From contig NC_021149.1 in NCBI RefSeq assembly GCF_000380335.1, positions 1,116,001 through 1,180,000 on the forward strand: DNA of 64,000 nt, written 5' to 3'. A model generated the notes under the pieces. That model worked only from the letters and a program-made list of their open reading frames with translations, was not told where the DNA came from and ran no database searches. Origin of the DNA: Azotobacter vinelandii CA. Its GTDB lineage: Bacteria; Pseudomonadota; Gammaproteobacteria; Pseudomonadales; Pseudomonadaceae. Each line of letters opens with the position of its first letter. Position 1 is the stretch's first letter. A program made the translations under genes and the position numbers. This document shows positions 10,566 through 21,513 of this stretch, in pieces.

Positions 10566-12110
10566 ATGAATCTACTCAAGTCGCTGGCGGCGGTCAGCTC
10601 CATCACCATGCTGTCCCGCGTGCTGGGCTTCGTGCGCGATACCCTGGTGGCGCGCATCTTCGGCGCCGGTCTGGCCACCGATGCCTTCTTCGTCGCCTTC
10701 AAGTTGCCCAACCTGCTGCGGCGCATCTTCGCCGAAGGCGCCTTTTCCCAGGCCTTCGTGCCGATCCTCGCCGAATACAAGACCCAGCAGGGCGAGGAGG
10801 CGACGCGCACCTTCATCGCCTATGTCGCCGGTCTGCTGACCCTGGTGCTGGCGCTGGTGACCCTGCTCGGCATCCTGGCGGCGCCCTGGATCATCTGGGT
10901 CTCGGCGCCGGGTTTTGCCGAGTCCACGGAAAAGTTCGAGCTCACCGCCACGCTGCTGCGGATCACCTTTCCTTATATATTGCTGATCTCACTGTCTTCG
11001 CTGGCCGGGGCGATTCTCAATACCTGGAACAGGTTCGGCGTGCCGGCCTTCGTGCCGACCCTGCTAAACCTCAGCATGATTGCCTTCACACTGTTTCTCG
11101 CGCCCTTCTTCGATCCGCCGGTGCTGGCGCTGGGCTGGTCGGTGCTGGCCGGCGGCCTGTTGCAACTGCTCTACCAGTTGCCGCACCTGAAGAAGATCGG
11201 GATGCTCGTGCTGCCGCGGCTGAACCTGCGCGATAGCGGCGTGTGGCGGGTACTCAGGCAGATGGCGCCGGCCATCTTCGGCGTCTCGGTGGGACAGATC
11301 TCGCTGATCATCAACACCATCTTCGCATCCTTTCTCGCCGCCGGTTCGGTGTCCTGGATGTACTACGCCGACCGCCTGATGGAGCTGCCGTCCGGCGTGC
11401 TCGGCGTGGCGCTGGGGACCATCCTGCTGCCGGCCCTGTCGAAGACCCATGCCAGCCGGGACCGGCAGGAGTATTCGCGGCTTCTCGACTGGGGGCTGCG
11501 CCTGTGCTTCCTGCTGGTGCTGCCCTGTGCGCTGGCTCTGGCGATTCTCGCCGAGCCGCTGACCGTGTCGTTGTTCCAATACGGCAGGTTCACAGCCCAC
11601 GATGCCCTGATGACCCAATATGCCCTGATCGCCTATGCGGTCGGGCTGCTCGGGATCATTCTGGTGAAAGTGCTGGCGCCGGGCTTCTACGCCCAGCAGA
11701 ACATTCGTACGCCGGTGCGCATCGCTATGCTGACCCTGGGCGCCACCCAAGTCATGAACGTGACCTTCATCCTGACCTTTCCCGTCCCGCATGCCGGCCT
11801 GGCGCTGGCCATCGGGCTGGGGGCCTGTCTGAACGCCGGTCTTCTCTATTGGAAGCTGCGCCAGCAGCGGCGGTTCGAGCCGCAGGCGGGCTGGGGCGTG
11901 TTCCTCCTCAAGTTGCTGGTGGCCGTGCTGGCGATGGGCGCGGTGTTGCTCGGGGGGATGGCGCTGATGCCGGCCTGGGAGCAGGGTGTGATGGCGGAGC
12001 GCTTCCTGCGCCTGGGCGCCCTGGTGCTGGCAGGTATCGTGGCTTATTTCGGTACGTTGCTGCTGCTCGGCTTCCGGTTGCGGGATTTTTCCCGCAGGTC
12101 GATCGCCTGA
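10566..12110 (+). CDS. murJ: Lipid II flippase MurJ
   Basis: Essential inner-membrane flippase of the MOP superfamily that moves lipid II to the periplasmic face for peptidoglycan synthesis. The 514 residues contain about 14 hydrophobic helices. The N-terminus [20 protein letters not shown] and motif [15 protein letters not shown] are typical, as is the conserved Arg/Asp-rich loop ([23 protein letters not shown]). It leads the murJ-ribF-ileS-lspA-fkpB-ispH cluster. Confidence 0.96.
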   Translation: MNLLKSLAAVSSITMLSRVLGFVRDTLVARIFGAGLATDAFFVAFKLPNLLRRIFAEGAFSQAFVPILAEYKTQQGEEATRTFIAYVAGLLTLVLALVTLLGILAAPWIIWVSAPGFAESTEKFELTATLLRITFPYILLISLSSLAGAILNTWNRFGVPAFVPTLLNLSMIAFTLFLAPFFDPPVLALGWSVLAGGLLQLLYQLPHLKKIGMLVLPRLNLRDSGVWRVLRQMAPAIFGVSVGQISLIINTIFASFLAAGSVSWMYYADRLMELPSGVLGVALGTILLPALSKTHASRDRQEYSRLLDWGLRLCFLLVLPCALALAILAEPLTVSLFQYGRFTAHDALMTQYALIAYAVGLLGIILVKVLAPGFYAQQNIRTPVRIAMLTLGATQVMNVTFILTFPVPHAGLALAIGLGACLNAGLLYWKLRQQRRFEPQAGWGVFLLKLLVAVLAMGAVLLGGMALMPAWEQGVMAERFLRLGALVLAGIVAYFGTLLLLGFRLRDFSRRSIA

Positions 12111-12245
12111 TCCCGGTGGGTGTCGTGCAACTGGTCGTGAGAGCGGCGTTTCCGGCGGCGATCCGCCGTTCTGAGCGTCTTGCCGACCTGTCGCCAGGCC
12201 TCGGCTGTGCGTATAATCGGCCACTTTGCAGGCAAGATGTTTCCT

Positions 12246-13202
12246 ATGCAGCTGGTTCGAGGCCTCCATAATCTGCGGCCCCAGCATCGGGGTTGTGTCG
12301 CCACCATTGGGAATTTCGACGGTGTCCACCGTGGTCACCAGGCGATCCTCACGCGCCTGCGCGAGCGCGCGACCGAGTTGGGCCTGCCCAGTTGCGTGGT
12401 GATCTTCGAACCCCAGCCGCGGGAGTTCTTCAGTCCGCAGCGTGCCCCGGCGCGCTTGACCCGCCTGCGGGAAAAGCTCGAACTGCTCGCGGCGCAGGGC
12501 GTCGACCGGGTGCTCTGTCTGGCCTTCAATCGCCGCTTGTGCGAGCTGAGTGCCCGGGCGTTCGTGCAGAGCGTGCTGGTCGAGGGACTGGGCGTGCGCC
12601 ACCTGGAGGTCGGCGACGACTTTCGCTTCGGCTGCGACCGCGCCGGCGACTTCGAATTCCTGTGCCAGACCGGTGTGGCGGAGGGCTTCACCGTCGAGGC
12701 GGCGGTCACCGTCGAGGTGGACGGCCTGCGCGTCAGCAGCACGCGGCTGCGTGCCGCCCTGAGTCATGGCGATCTGCCCCTGGCCGAGCGCTTGCTCGGC
12801 CGGCCGTTCAGCCTCTGCGGCCGGGTGCTGCATGGCCAGAAACTGGGCCGCCAACTCGGCACGCCGACTGCCAACGTGCAGCTCAAGCGCCGCCGGGTGC
12901 CGCTCACCGGCGTCTACCTGGTGAGCACCGAACTGGACGGGCGGCGTTGGCCGGGAGTGGCCAACATCGGTGTGCGCCCCTCGGTGACGGGCGATGGCCG
13001 CGCACATCTGGAGGCGCATCTGCTGGATTTTGCCGGCGACCTGTATGGCCGACACCTGTGTGTCACCTTCCATCACAAGCTGCGCGACGAGGAACGCTTC
13101 GCTTCCCTGGATGCGCTGAAAGCGGCGATCGACGCGGATATCGCCGCCGCCCGAGCCTACTGGCAGGGTAAACCGCTTACTCACGAGCCCGAACAACGAT
13201 GA
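12246..13202 (+). CDS. ribF: Bifunctional riboflavin kinase / FAD synthetase
   Basis: Converts riboflavin to FMN and then FAD. The N-terminal FMN adenylyltransferase half has the nucleotidyltransferase motif [10 protein letters not shown] at residues 22-31; the C-terminal riboflavin kinase half has GTPTANV and the Cys-free loop around FAGDLYG. ATG 12246 (MQLVRGLHN) gives 318 residues, the normal length; the open frame extends upstream but the extra residues are not family-like. Its stop overlaps the ileS start by 4 bp. Confidence 0.95.
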   Translation: MQLVRGLHNLRPQHRGCVATIGNFDGVHRGHQAILTRLRERATELGLPSCVVIFEPQPREFFSPQRAPARLTRLREKLELLAAQGVDRVLCLAFNRRLCELSARAFVQSVLVEGLGVRHLEVGDDFRFGCDRAGDFEFLCQTGVAEGFTVEAAVTVEVDGLRVSSTRLRAALSHGDLPLAERLLGRPFSLCGRVLHGQKLGRQLGTPTANVQLKRRRVPLTGVYLVSTELDGRRWPGVANIGVRPSVTGDGRAHLEAHLLDFAGDLYGRHLCVTFHHKLRDEERFASLDALKAAIDADIAAARAYWQGKPLTHEPEQR

Positions 13203-16030
13203 CCGACTACAAAGCGACCCTCAACCTGCCGGAAACGGCATTCCCGATGAAGGCCGGCCTGCCGCAACGCGAGCCGGAGACGCTGCGGCACTGGAACAGC
13301 ATCGGCCTGTACCGCAAGCTGCGGCAGATCGGCGAGGGACGTCAGAAGTTCATCCTGCACGACGGCCCGCCCTACGCCAACGGCAACATCCACATCGGCC
13401 ATGCGGTCAACAAGATCCTCAAGGACATGATCGTCCGCTCGAAGACCCTGGCCGGCTTCGACGCGCCTTACGTACCGGGTTGGGACTGCCACGGCCTGCC
13501 CATCGAGCACAAGGTGGAAACCACCTTCGGCAAGAACCAGCCGGCGGACCTGACCCGTGAGCGCTGCCGTGCCTATGCCGCCGAACAGGTCGAGGGGCAG
13601 AAGGCCGACTTCATCCGTCTCGGTGTGCTCGGCGACTGGGAAAACCCCTACAAGACCATGGATTTCGCCAATGAGGCCGGGGAAATCCGCGCCCTGGCGA
13701 AGATGGTTGAGGGCGGTTTCGTGTTCAAGGGTCTCAAGCCGGTGAACTGGTGCTTCGACTGCGGCTCGGCGCTGGCCGAGGCGGAGGTCGAATACCAGGA
13801 CAAGAAGTCCGACGCGATCGATGTGTTCTTCCCGGTCGGGGATGCCGACAAGCTGGCCGCCGCCTTCGGCCTGGCTCAGTTGGACAAGCCGGCCGGCATC
13901 GTCATCTGGACCACCACTCCCTGGACCATTCCGGCCAACCAGGCGCTCAACGTCCATCCGGACTTCATTTATGCCCTGGTGGATTGCGGCGACCGGCTGC
14001 TGCTGCTGGCCGAGGAACTGGTAGAGGGCTGCCTGGCCCGCTACGGCCTGCGGGGCCAGGTGCTGGCCACCGCCAAGGGCGAGGCGCTGGAGCTCATCCG
14101 CTTCCGCCATCCGTTCTACGAACGCTTCTCGCCGGTCTATCTGGCCGATTACGTCGGGCTGGACGCCGGTACCGGCATCGTCCACTCGGCTCCCGCCTAT
14201 GGCGAGGACGACTTCCGTTCCTGCAAGCGCTACGGCATGAGCAACGACGAGATTCTCAGCCCGGTGCAGAGCAACGGCGTGTATGTCGAGTCGCTGCCGT
14301 TCTTTGGCGGCCAGTTCATCTGGAAAGCCAACCCGAACATCGTCGCCAAGCTCGCCGAAGTCGGCTGCCTGCTCAAGCACGAGACGATCAGCCATAGCTA
14401 CATGCACTGCTGGCGGCACAAGACTCCCCTGATCTACCGGGCCACCGCGCAGTGGTTCGTCGGCATGGACAGCAAGGCGAAGGACGGCACCACGCTGCGC
14501 GAACGCGCCCTGGCCGCCATCGAGCAGACCCGGTTCGTCCCCGCCTGGGGCCAGGCGCGCCTGCACGGGATGATCGCCGGCCGTCCGGACTGGTGCATCT
14601 CGCGCCAGCGCAACTGGGGCGTGCCGATTCCCTTCTTCCTGCACAAGGAAAGCGGCGAGCTGCATCCGCGTACCGTCGAGCTGATGGAGGAGGTGGCCAG
14701 GCGTGTCGAACAGAAAGGCATCGAGGCCTGGTTCAGGCTCGACCCCGCCGAACTGCTCGGTGCCGAGGCCGACCAGTACGACAAGATCGCCGACACCCTG
14801 GACGTCTGGTTCGACTCCGGCACCACCCACTGGCACGTGATGCGCGGCTCGCATCCGATGGGCCATGACCAGGGGCCGCGTGCCGATCTCTACTTGGAGG
14901 GCTCGGACCAGCACCGCGGCTGGTTCCACTCGTCGCTGCTGACCGGCGCGGCCATCGACGGCCATGCGCCCTATCGCGGCCTGCTGACCCACGGCTTCAC
15001 CGTGGACGAGAACGGCCGCAAGATGTCCAAGTCCCTCGGCAATGTCATCGCCCCGCAGGAAATCACCGACAGCATGGGCGCCGACATCCTCCGCCTGTGG
15101 GTTTCGGCCACCGACTATTCCGGCGAGATGGCGGTATCCAAGCAGATCCTCCAGCGCAGCGCCGACGCCTACCGGCGCATCCGCAACACCGCGCGTTTCC
15201 TGCTCGCCAACCTCAGCGGCTTCGATCCGGCGAAGGATCTGCTGGCCGCCGAGGACATGCTGGCGCTGGACCGCTGGGCGGTGGACCGCGCCCTGCTGCT
15301 GCAGCGCGAGGTCGAGGAAGCCTTCGACAGCTATCGCTTCTGGGTCGTCTATCAGAAGGTGCACAACTTCTGCGTGCAGGAGCTGGGCGGTTTCTACCTC
15401 GACATCATCAAGGACCGCCAGTACACCTGCGCCGCCGACAGCGTGGCGCGCCGTTCCTGCCAGAGCGCCATGTACCACATCGGCGAGGCGCTGGTGCGCT
15501 GGATCGCGCCGATCCTGGCGTTCACCGCCGAGGAGATCTGGCAGTACCTGCCGGGCGAGCGCAACGAATCGGTGATGCTCAACACCTGGTACCAGGGTTT
15601 CGCCGAGCTGCCGGACGGCTTCGCCCTGGATCGCGCCTTCTGGGAACAGGTCATGGCGGTCAAGGCCGCAGTGAACAAGGAGCTGGAGAACCGGCGCAAT
15701 GCCAAGGCCATCGGCGGCAACCTGCAGGCCGAGGTCGTCCTGTTCGCCGAGCCGGCCCTGGCCGGGCGCCTGGCCCTGCTGGGCGACGAACTGCGCTTCG
15801 TGCTGATCACTTCGGCCGCGCAGGTCCAGCCGCTCGGGGCCGCTCCCGCGGATGCGGTGGACACCGAGGTCGCCGGTCTGCGCATTCAGGTGAGCAAGTC
15901 GGTCCATACCAAGTGCGCCCGTTGCTGGCACCATCGCGAAGATGTGGGGCTCGATCCGGCGCATCCGGAGATCTGCGGGCGTTGCGTGGAGAACATCCAG
16001 GGCGAGGGCGAGGTCCGCCAGTATGCATGA
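13199..16030 (+). CDS. ileS: Isoleucyl-tRNA synthetase
   Basis: Class I synthetase that charges tRNA-Ile and edits mischarged valine. It has 943 residues, normal for the bacterial type. HIGH is at residues 65-68, KMSKS at 608-612, and the C-terminal zinc site is formed by Cys906, Cys909, Cys926 and Cys929. The start overlaps ribF (ATGA). lspA follows after 36 bp, the usual gammaproteobacterial order. Confidence 0.98.
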   Translation: MTDYKATLNLPETAFPMKAGLPQREPETLRHWNSIGLYRKLRQIGEGRQKFILHDGPPYANGNIHIGHAVNKILKDMIVRSKTLAGFDAPYVPGWDCHGLPIEHKVETTFGKNQPADLTRERCRAYAAEQVEGQKADFIRLGVLGDWENPYKTMDFANEAGEIRALAKMVEGGFVFKGLKPVNWCFDCGSALAEAEVEYQDKKSDAIDVFFPVGDADKLAAAFGLAQLDKPAGIVIWTTTPWTIPANQALNVHPDFIYALVDCGDRLLLLAEELVEGCLARYGLRGQVLATAKGEALELIRFRHPFYERFSPVYLADYVGLDAGTGIVHSAPAYGEDDFRSCKRYGMSNDEILSPVQSNGVYVESLPFFGGQFIWKANPNIVAKLAEVGCLLKHETISHSYMHCWRHKTPLIYRATAQWFVGMDSKAKDGTTLRERALAAIEQTRFVPAWGQARLHGMIAGRPDWCISRQRNWGVPIPFFLHKESGELHPRTVELMEEVARRVEQKGIEAWFRLDPAELLGAEADQYDKIADTLDVWFDSGTTHWHVMRGSHPMGHDQGPRADLYLEGSDQHRGWFHSSLLTGAAIDGHAPYRGLLTHGFTVDENGRKMSKSLGNVIAPQEITDSMGADILRLWVSATDYSGEMAVSKQILQRSADAYRRIRNTARFLLANLSGFDPAKDLLAAEDMLALDRWAVDRALLLQREVEEAFDSYRFWVVYQKVHNFCVQELGGFYLDIIKDRQYTCAADSVARRSCQSAMYHIGEALVRWIAPILAFTAEEIWQYLPGERNESVMLNTWYQGFAELPDGFALDRAFWEQVMAVKAAVNKELENRRNAKAIGGNLQAEVVLFAEPALAGRLALLGDELRFVLITSAAQVQPLGAAPADAVDTEVAGLRIQVSKSVHTKCARCWHHREDVGLDPAHPEICGRCVENIQGEGEVRQYA

Positions 16031-16066
16031 TCCGCATCGTGGCAGCGGCGGGGTAGGTGGGCGTCG

Positions 16067-16570
16067 ATGAATTCCCGTTTCGGCAAGCTGCCCTGGCTCT
16101 GGCTGAGCCTTCTGGTATTCGTCCTCGACCAGGTCAGCAAGCTCCATTTCGAGGGTGCCCTGCAGCTCCACCAGCAGATCGAGATCCTTCCCGGTCTGTT
16201 CAGTTGGACCCTGGCCTACAATACCGGCGCCGCCTTCAGCTTCCTCGCCGGCGAGTCCGGTTGGCAGCGCTGGCTGTTCGCCCTGATCGCGATCGCGGTC
16301 AGCAGTGTTCTGGTGGTCTGGCTCAAGCGTCTCCAGCCCTCCGAAACCTGGCTGGCCATCGCCTTGGCGCTGGTGCTGGGTGGCGCCGTGGGCAATCTGT
16401 TCGATCGCGTGGCCTATGGCCATGTGATCGACTTCATCCTGGTGCACTGGCAGGATCGCTGGTTCTTCCCGGCATTCAACTTGGCCGACAGCGCCATTAC
16501 CGTGGGCGCCATCATGCTGGCGCTGGATATGTTCATCAGCAAGAAGTCCGGAGAAACTGCCCATGACTGA
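16067..16570 (+). CDS. lspA: Prolipoprotein signal peptidase (signal peptidase II)
   Basis: Inner-membrane aspartyl protease that cuts the signal peptide of diacylglyceryl-prolipoproteins. The 167 residues form four membrane helices. Catalytic aspartates are Asp113 in VGNLFDRV and Asp141 in FNLADSAI, and the family motif YNTGAAFSFL is present. The gene overlaps fkpB by 8 bp. An alternative TTG/ATG further upstream is not needed. Confidence 0.97.
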   Translation: MNSRFGKLPWLWLSLLVFVLDQVSKLHFEGALQLHQQIEILPGLFSWTLAYNTGAAFSFLAGESGWQRWLFALIAIAVSSVLVVWLKRLQPSETWLAIALALVLGGAVGNLFDRVAYGHVIDFILVHWQDRWFFPAFNLADSAITVGAIMLALDMFISKKSGETAHD

Positions 16571-17000
16571 GCTGCGCATCGGTCCCGATCGGGAAGTCAC
16601 CCTGCATTTCGCCATCAAGCTCGACTCGGGCGATGTGGTCGACAGTACCTTCGACAGGCGTCCGGCCACCTTCCGGGTTGGCGATGGCAATCTGTTGCCC
16701 GGGTTCGAGCTGTCTCTCTATGGCCTCAAGGCCGGCGACAAGCGTGCCCTGCCGATTGCGCCGGAGCAGGGCTTCGGCCGGCCCAATCCGCAGAACGTAC
16801 AGGTCATGCCGCGCGGCCAATTCGAAGGCATGGAGCTCTCCGAAGGCCTGATGGTGATCTTCAACGATGCCGCCAGCGGCGAGATGCCGGGTGTCGTCAA
16901 GTCCTTCGACGATCAGCAGGTCACCGTCGATTTCAATCACCCGCTGGCCGGCCGCGACTTGACCTTCGAAGTGGAAATCCTCGAGGTCAGGGCCGTCTGA
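16563..17000 (+). CDS. fkpB: FKBP-type peptidyl-prolyl isomerase (SlpA/FkpB type)
   Basis: A 145-residue FKBP-fold prolyl isomerase with an inserted IF chaperone domain. The N-terminal strand [18 protein letters not shown] and [20 protein letters not shown] are characteristic. No signal peptide, so it is cytoplasmic. It overlaps lspA and precedes ispH, as in most gammaproteobacteria. Confidence 0.94.
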   Translation: MTELRIGPDREVTLHFAIKLDSGDVVDSTFDRRPATFRVGDGNLLPGFELSLYGLKAGDKRALPIAPEQGFGRPNPQNVQVMPRGQFEGMELSEGLMVIFNDAASGEMPGVVKSFDDQQVTVDFNHPLAGRDLTFEVEILEVRAV

Positions 17001-17040
17001 GCCGCGATCGCCATCCGCCCCATTCCTGCCGAGACCTCCC

Positions 17041-17988
17041 ATGCACATCAAGCTTGCCAATCCCCGTGGTTTCTGCGCCGGCGTCGATCGCGCCATCGAG
17101 ATCGTCAACCGTGCCCTGGAGGTCTTCGGTCCGCCGATCTACGTGCGCCACGAGGTGGTGCACAACAAGTTCGTGGTGGACGATCTGCGTTCTCGGGGAG
17201 CCATCTTCGTCGAGGAACTGGACCAGGTGCCGGACAACGTCATCGTCATCTTCAGCGCCCACGGCGTGTCCCAGGCGGTGCGCCAGGAAGCCGCGCGGCG
17301 CGGGCTCAAGGTGTTCGACGCCACCTGTCCGCTGGTGACCAAGGTGCACATGGAGGTCGCCCGCTACAGCCGCGAGGGCCGGGAGTGCATCCTCATCGGG
17401 CACCAGGGGCATCCGGAGGTGGTTGGCACCATGGGCCAGTACGATACGGCCAATGGCGGCGCTATTTATCTGGTGGAGGATGAGGAGGACGTCGCCCGCC
17501 TGCAGGTGCGCAATCCCGTGTCCCTGGCTTTCGTCACCCAGACCACCCTGTCCATGGACGACGCCGCCCGCATGATCGATGCCCTGCGCGCCCGCTTTCC
17601 GGGCATCGGTGGCCCGCGTAGGGACGACATCTGCTACGCCACCCAGAATCGCCAGGACGCGGTCAGGCAACTGGCCGGCGAGTGCCAGTTGGTGCTGGTG
17701 GTCGGCAGCTCCAGCAGTTCGAACTCCAACCGCCTGCGTGAACTGGCCGAGAGCATCGGAGTTCCCGCCTATCTGGTCGACGGCGCCCAGGATCTTCGTC
17801 GCGAATGGTTCGATGGCATCCGGCGCGTCGGTGTCACCGCCGGCGCTTCGGCACCGGAGGTGCTGGTACGTGACGTGATCGACCGACTGCGGCAATGGGG
17901 CGTCGTCAACGTCGAGGAATTGACCGGCCGCGAAGAAAACATCACCTTCTCGATACCGAAGGAGTTGCGGGTGGTGTCGTCGGACTGA
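17041..17988 (+). CDS. ispH: 4-hydroxy-3-methylbut-2-enyl diphosphate reductase
   Basis: Iron-sulphur enzyme of the last step of the MEP pathway, making IPP and DMAPP. The three cluster-binding cysteines are Cys12, Cys96 and Cys198, at the usual spacing. The substrate-binding motif SSSSNSNRL follows Cys198. Length 315 is normal. It closes the murJ-to-ispH cluster; minor pilin genes follow, as in Pseudomonas. Confidence 0.97.
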   Translation: MHIKLANPRGFCAGVDRAIEIVNRALEVFGPPIYVRHEVVHNKFVVDDLRSRGAIFVEELDQVPDNVIVIFSAHGVSQAVRQEAARRGLKVFDATCPLVTKVHMEVARYSREGRECILIGHQGHPEVVGTMGQYDTANGGAIYLVEDEEDVARLQVRNPVSLAFVTQTTLSMDDAARMIDALRARFPGIGGPRRDDICYATQNRQDAVRQLAGECQLVLVVGSSSSSNSNRLRELAESIGVPAYLVDGAQDLRREWFDGIRRVGVTAGASAPEVLVRDVIDRLRQWGVVNVEELTGREENITFSIPKELRVVSSD

Positions 17989-18019
17989 GTGTCCGGCACG
18001 ATCCGGCCGTTTCTCTCCG

Positions 18020-18535
18020 TCAGCAGGTACCGGGAGCGTTCCGGGTCGAGCGGACCCGGCCGCTGGCGTTCAGGATCAGGCTTCTCACGGCATGCCGGCC
18101 GTTCTGGTGGCAGATAGTGAAGGTTCCGGCCTGGAAGGCTCCACTCGCCAGTTGCGCCTGCCCCGTCGCGATATAGCGCACATAGCCCCGGACAGGACTG
18201 TTCGGCGCGATTCGCACGCCGCTGGGGGCTTTGCCCTGTCTCGACAGCTCCCGCTCGCCGGGATCGAAAGCGCCATTCGAATTGGCATCGACATACACCC
18301 TCCAGCCTGCCTCCCAATCGCCTTCGAGACTCTCGACCAGTACCGGATGGTTCTGGCTGATCGCCGCATGCCTGGCCAGGGCGAGGCCGGCGCCGAGGTT
18401 GCGGCTGGTAGTGCCGACCCTTTGGCCTTCGACGCTATGGCTGAGCGCGGGGGCGCCGACCATGGCGAGCACGCCGACCAGGGCGAGGGTGGTCATGAGT
18501 TCGATCAGCGTGTAGGCGCGGGAAAAGCCGGGCAT
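18020..18535 (-). CDS. fimT: Minor pseudopilin FimT (GspH/FimT type)
   Basis: A type IV pilus minor pilin of the GspH family. The 171-residue protein has a short leader MPGFSRA, cleavage before YTLIEL (Glu at +5), and a membrane helix to about residue 28. The leader ends in Ala rather than the usual Gly. The C-terminal tail contains GRVR, matching the GRxR motif reported in FimT proteins that bind DNA during natural transformation. It is transcribed alone, divergent from the pilE operon and convergent with ispH. Family assignment is firm; FimT rather than FimU rests on the tail. Confidence 0.82.
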   Translation of the reverse strand: MPGFSRAYTLIELMTTLALVGVLAMVGAPALSHSVEGQRVGTTSRNLGAGLALARHAAISQNHPVLVESLEGDWEAGWRVYVDANSNGAFDPGERELSRQGKAPSGVRIAPNSPVRGYVRYIATGQAQLASGAFQAGTFTICHQNGRHAVRSLILNASGRVRSTRNAPGTC

Positions 18536-18847
18536 TGGTATCCACCTTATCTGTGTGAACGACCCCTACATCCCGCGGGAGCCGTTTTCCGGATGACGAC
18601 GGGGCTGGAATGAGCCCGTCCGATCCGGATGAGCCGGAGACTCCGGAACCGTCTTTCGAAGGTTAAGCAGGTGAGCTGGGAACCGAGCGTGATGCGCTTC
18701 AAGGGTCCGGGTTTCCCGCTGGAACGGAGCGAAGCGGATATTCGGATAAGTGGACCAGTGCTCGGGAATTTTTCCGGACTTCTTGAAAATACGGCTCTGT
18801 GGCAGTGAAGCAAAAAAATCATGCTGCGCGGGTTATGGAGTCACGCG
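18536..18847. other. 312-bp divergent promoter region, fimT/pilE
   Basis: No gene seen. It must hold the promoters of fimT (minus) and of the pilE operon (plus). I looked for a clear sigma-54 element or an exact AlgR-type box and did not find one. Confidence 0.4.
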
Positions 18848-19243
18848 ATGGAGCGAAATGGAAGGCGCGGTTTTACCCTGATCGAATTGATGATAGTCGT
18901 CGCGATAATCGCAATACTCGCGACGATCGCCTATCCCGGCTATCGGCAGTACGTTCTGCGCGGCAATCGGGGAGCCGCTCAAGGGGCGATGATGGAAATC
19001 GCCAGCCGCCAGCAGCAGTTTCTGCTGGCCAACCGTGCCTATGCCACCCGGGATGAACTGGAGAAGAGCGGATATGTACTGCCGAGCGATGTGGCGGCTC
19101 ACTATGACTATGCGGTGACGCCCGGCAGCGGCACGCTTCCTTCCTTTCTCATCGCCTTTACCGCCAGGGGCGTGCAGATGAAGGATGCCGAGAGGCTGAC
19201 GCTCGACAGCGAAGGGGTGAGAACCCCTGCGGACAAGTGGTGA
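18848..19243 (+). CDS. pilE: Minor type IV pilin PilE
   Basis: A type IV pilin-like protein. Leader MERNGRRG is cut before [13 protein letters not shown], with Glu5 and a canonical N-terminal helix; the mature protein is about 123 residues. The N-terminal cationic leader and the pattern [21 protein letters not shown] are typical of PilE. ATG 18848 is preferred over an in-frame ATG nine codons upstream because GGAG at 18837-18840 is 7 bp away. It is the first gene of pilE-pilV-pilW-pilX-pilY1; in P. aeruginosa pilE is the last of the set. Confidence 0.88.
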   Translation: MERNGRRGFTLIELMIVVAIIAILATIAYPGYRQYVLRGNRGAAQGAMMEIASRQQQFLLANRAYATRDELEKSGYVLPSDVAAHYDYAVTPGSGTLPSFLIAFTARGVQMKDAERLTLDSEGVRTPADKW

Positions 19244-19812
19244 CCCGCAGGCGGTTTCGCCGGAGTGAGCAGACTGGCGTGACGCTGATCGAAGTGCTGG
19301 TGACCCTTCTGATCCTGTCCGTGGGGCTGCTTGGCATGGCGGCTCTGCAGGTGCGCCTGCAACAGTCGGAGATGGAGGTCTATCAACGCGTCCAGGCGCT
19401 GCTCCTGCTGAGCGACATGGCGAACCGGATCTCGGCCAACCGCAACGCGGCGGCGGGCTATGTGACGGGCGCCGGCAGCCCTGTCGGGGTCGGTTCCGCC
19501 TGTGGGACTTCGACGGCATCGCGCAAGGACATCGACCTCGGCGAATGGTGTGCCGCCTTGCAGGGCGCGGCGGAAACCGGCAGCGATTCGAGCAGGCTGG
19601 GAGCCATGCTGGGAGGACGCGGTTGCATCGAGTCTCTCGGCAGCGACGAGTACCTGATCACGGTCGCCTGGCAGGGCGGAGGGCCGATTGCCGCGCCGCC
19701 GGCCAGTGTCGCCTGCGCAGCGGGGCAATACGACGGGGACGGCGGCTCGGCCTGTGCCGCTGATCGCTGCCGGCGTGTCGTGACCACCATCGTGCGGATC
19801 GCCGACCTATGA
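19237..19812 (+). CDS. pilV: Minor pilin PilV
   Basis: Minor pilin of the priming complex that starts pilus assembly. Leader ends in QTG before [21 protein letters not shown]; Glu5 is present. The 191 residues contain six cysteines or so in the C-terminal half, likely disulphides. Start is GTG 19237 or GTG 19240; both overlap the pilE stop. It overlaps pilW by 4 bp. Confidence 0.9.
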   Translation: MVTRRRFRRSEQTGVTLIEVLVTLLILSVGLLGMAALQVRLQQSEMEVYQRVQALLLLSDMANRISANRNAAAGYVTGAGSPVGVGSACGTSTASRKDIDLGEWCAALQGAAETGSDSSRLGAMLGGRGCIESLGSDEYLITVAWQGGGPIAAPPASVACAAGQYDGDGGSACAADRCRRVVTTIVRIADL

Positions 19813-20996
19813 ACAAGCGTTTCAATGGCGGACGGCGGTCCGCCCGCATATTCATTCATTGCGCCCAGACCGGTTTCAGTCTGATCGAATTGATGGTCGC
19901 CTCGACCATCGGACTCTTGATCATGACGGCGGTCTTGACGCTGTTTCTCAATGTGAGTCGCACCAATGATGAAATGGCCAAGACCAATATGCTGATCGAG
20001 AATGGACGATTCGCGATTCAGTTATTGCAGAACGATATCGCCCATGCCGGTTTCTGGGATAGTTATATTCCGGACTTCGACGATCTGACAGTGACTGCGG
20101 TACCGGCCGAGATTCCGGCTGTCGTTCCCGATCCTTGTCTGGCGTATTCTTCATGGACAGCAGCGACTCGTACCAGCCAGTTGGGAGTTCCGCTGCAGGT
20201 CCATGATTCGCCACCTTCCGAATGCGGGGCCGTGATAACCAATCGCAGAAGTGGTACCGATATTCTGGTGGTGCGCCACTTGAATACCTGCGTTGCTGGC
20301 GGCTGTGAAGCGGAAGAGAGCGGGAGACTCTATTTTCAGGCATCCCGTGCCCGTGGAGGCGACTGTCCCGCCAGCGTTTCTTCGGAGGCTCCATATATAT
20401 TTTCCACCGATCCTGCCGATTTCGTCCTGCATGATCGCGACTGTACGACTATCGCTTCCAGGCGAAGATTCCTTTCCCATATCTACTATATCCGCGACTA
20501 CGCGGTGACGCTGGGAGATGGTGTTCCGACCCTGGTGCGTTCGGAACTCGATCTGGAGGCTGGAGAGATCAAGGCCAGATCCGCCGTTGTACTGATCGAG
20601 GGTATAGAAGGATTCAGGGTCGAGTTGGGCGTGGATCGGATCAGCGATTCCGGCAGGGATATCATCGTCGAAAGTTCCGACGCAGATCCCTACAGGGAGG
20701 CGGTCGAGTGGGCCGATAGGAAAAACCTGACCTCTCCCGTGAATCGTGGAGATGGCGTACCGGACGAGTTCGTTCATTGTTCGGGAGTTTGTTCGCTCGA
20801 CAGGTTGATCAATGTGGTCGCGGTGAAGCTCCATCTGCTGGTGCGTGCTCAGACCGGCACTCCCGGATATACGGACGGCAAGTCTTATACCTTGGGGGAG
20901 CAGGCGGTCGCGGCCGCCAACGATGGTTTCAAGCGTCATGTATTTTCCACGGTCGTCCGGCTGAACAATGTTTCGGGAAGAAGGGAAACGCCATGA
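19809..20996 (+). CDS. pilW: Minor pilin PilW
   Basis: Large minor pilin of the priming complex. The leader is long (22 residues, ending AQTG) before FSLIELMVASTIGLLIMTAVL, with Glu5. The 395-residue length, the motif NGRFAIQLLQNDIAHAGFW and several cysteines fit PilW. Its start overlaps pilV and its stop overlaps pilX (ATGA), so the five pilus genes are translationally coupled. Base composition is slightly more AT-rich than the neighbours. Confidence 0.9.
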   Translation: MNKRFNGGRRSARIFIHCAQTGFSLIELMVASTIGLLIMTAVLTLFLNVSRTNDEMAKTNMLIENGRFAIQLLQNDIAHAGFWDSYIPDFDDLTVTAVPAEIPAVVPDPCLAYSSWTAATRTSQLGVPLQVHDSPPSECGAVITNRRSGTDILVVRHLNTCVAGGCEAEESGRLYFQASRARGGDCPASVSSEAPYIFSTDPADFVLHDRDCTTIASRRRFLSHIYYIRDYAVTLGDGVPTLVRSELDLEAGEIKARSAVVLIEGIEGFRVELGVDRISDSGRDIIVESSDADPYREAVEWADRKNLTSPVNRGDGVPDEFVHCSGVCSLDRLINVVAVKLHLLVRAQTGTPGYTDGKSYTLGEQAVAAANDGFKRHVFSTVVRLNNVSGRRETP

Positions 20997-21478
20997 GGAC
21001 TCTTCCCGGACATCGCCGCCAGGCTGGCGCGACGCTGGTGGTCGGCCTCGTCGTGCTGTTGCTGTTCACCTTGCTGGTTTCCAGCGCTTTCGTACTCGGC
21101 ACGAGCAATCTCAAAGCCGTTGGCAACATGCAGTCGCGCGACGAGTCGATAGCCGCGGCCAATATGGCCACCAATCTGATATTGAGCACGCCTTTCAGCG
21201 CATCTCCATCCGGGCAACGCGTGGAGATCGATCTCAACGATGACGACAAAACCGATTACGGGGTGGATATCGCCGAACCGGAATGCGTTCGGGCGTCGCC
21301 CGCCGCTGCGACCGCGCCGAGCAGCGTGACCCTGCCGGCGATGGCCGACTTCACCTGGAATACCGTTTGGGAAATCCGTGCCTCGGTGAACGACCCGCTC
21401 AGTGGGGCCGATACCCTGGTGCGTTCGGGTGTGCGAGTCCTGCTCAGCAGTGCGGAGAAAGGCAAGGTCTGTCCCTGA
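20993..21478 (+). CDS. pilX: Minor pilin PilX
   Basis: Minor pilin of the GspK/PilX type, thought to sit at the tip of the priming complex. Start ATG 20993 overlaps the pilW stop. The leader ends RQAG before ATLVVGLVVLLLFTLLVSSAFVL; position +5 is Val, not Glu, as is usual for tip pilins. The motif NMQSRDESIAAANMATN is characteristic. Length 161 residues. Confidence 0.88.
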   Translation: MRTLPGHRRQAGATLVVGLVVLLLFTLLVSSAFVLGTSNLKAVGNMQSRDESIAAANMATNLILSTPFSASPSGQRVEIDLNDDDKTDYGVDIAEPECVRASPAAATAPSSVTLPAMADFTWNTVWEIRASVNDPLSGADTLVRSGVRVLLSSAEKGKVCP

Positions 21479-21513
21479 GGCAAGTTCCCGAAACCTCCAA
21501 TGGAATCCGCAGC

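Noticed and set aside
18536-18847. AlgR-type box in the fimT/pilE promoter region
   Set aside because: Partial look-alikes occur but no close match to the CCGTTCGTC-type site.
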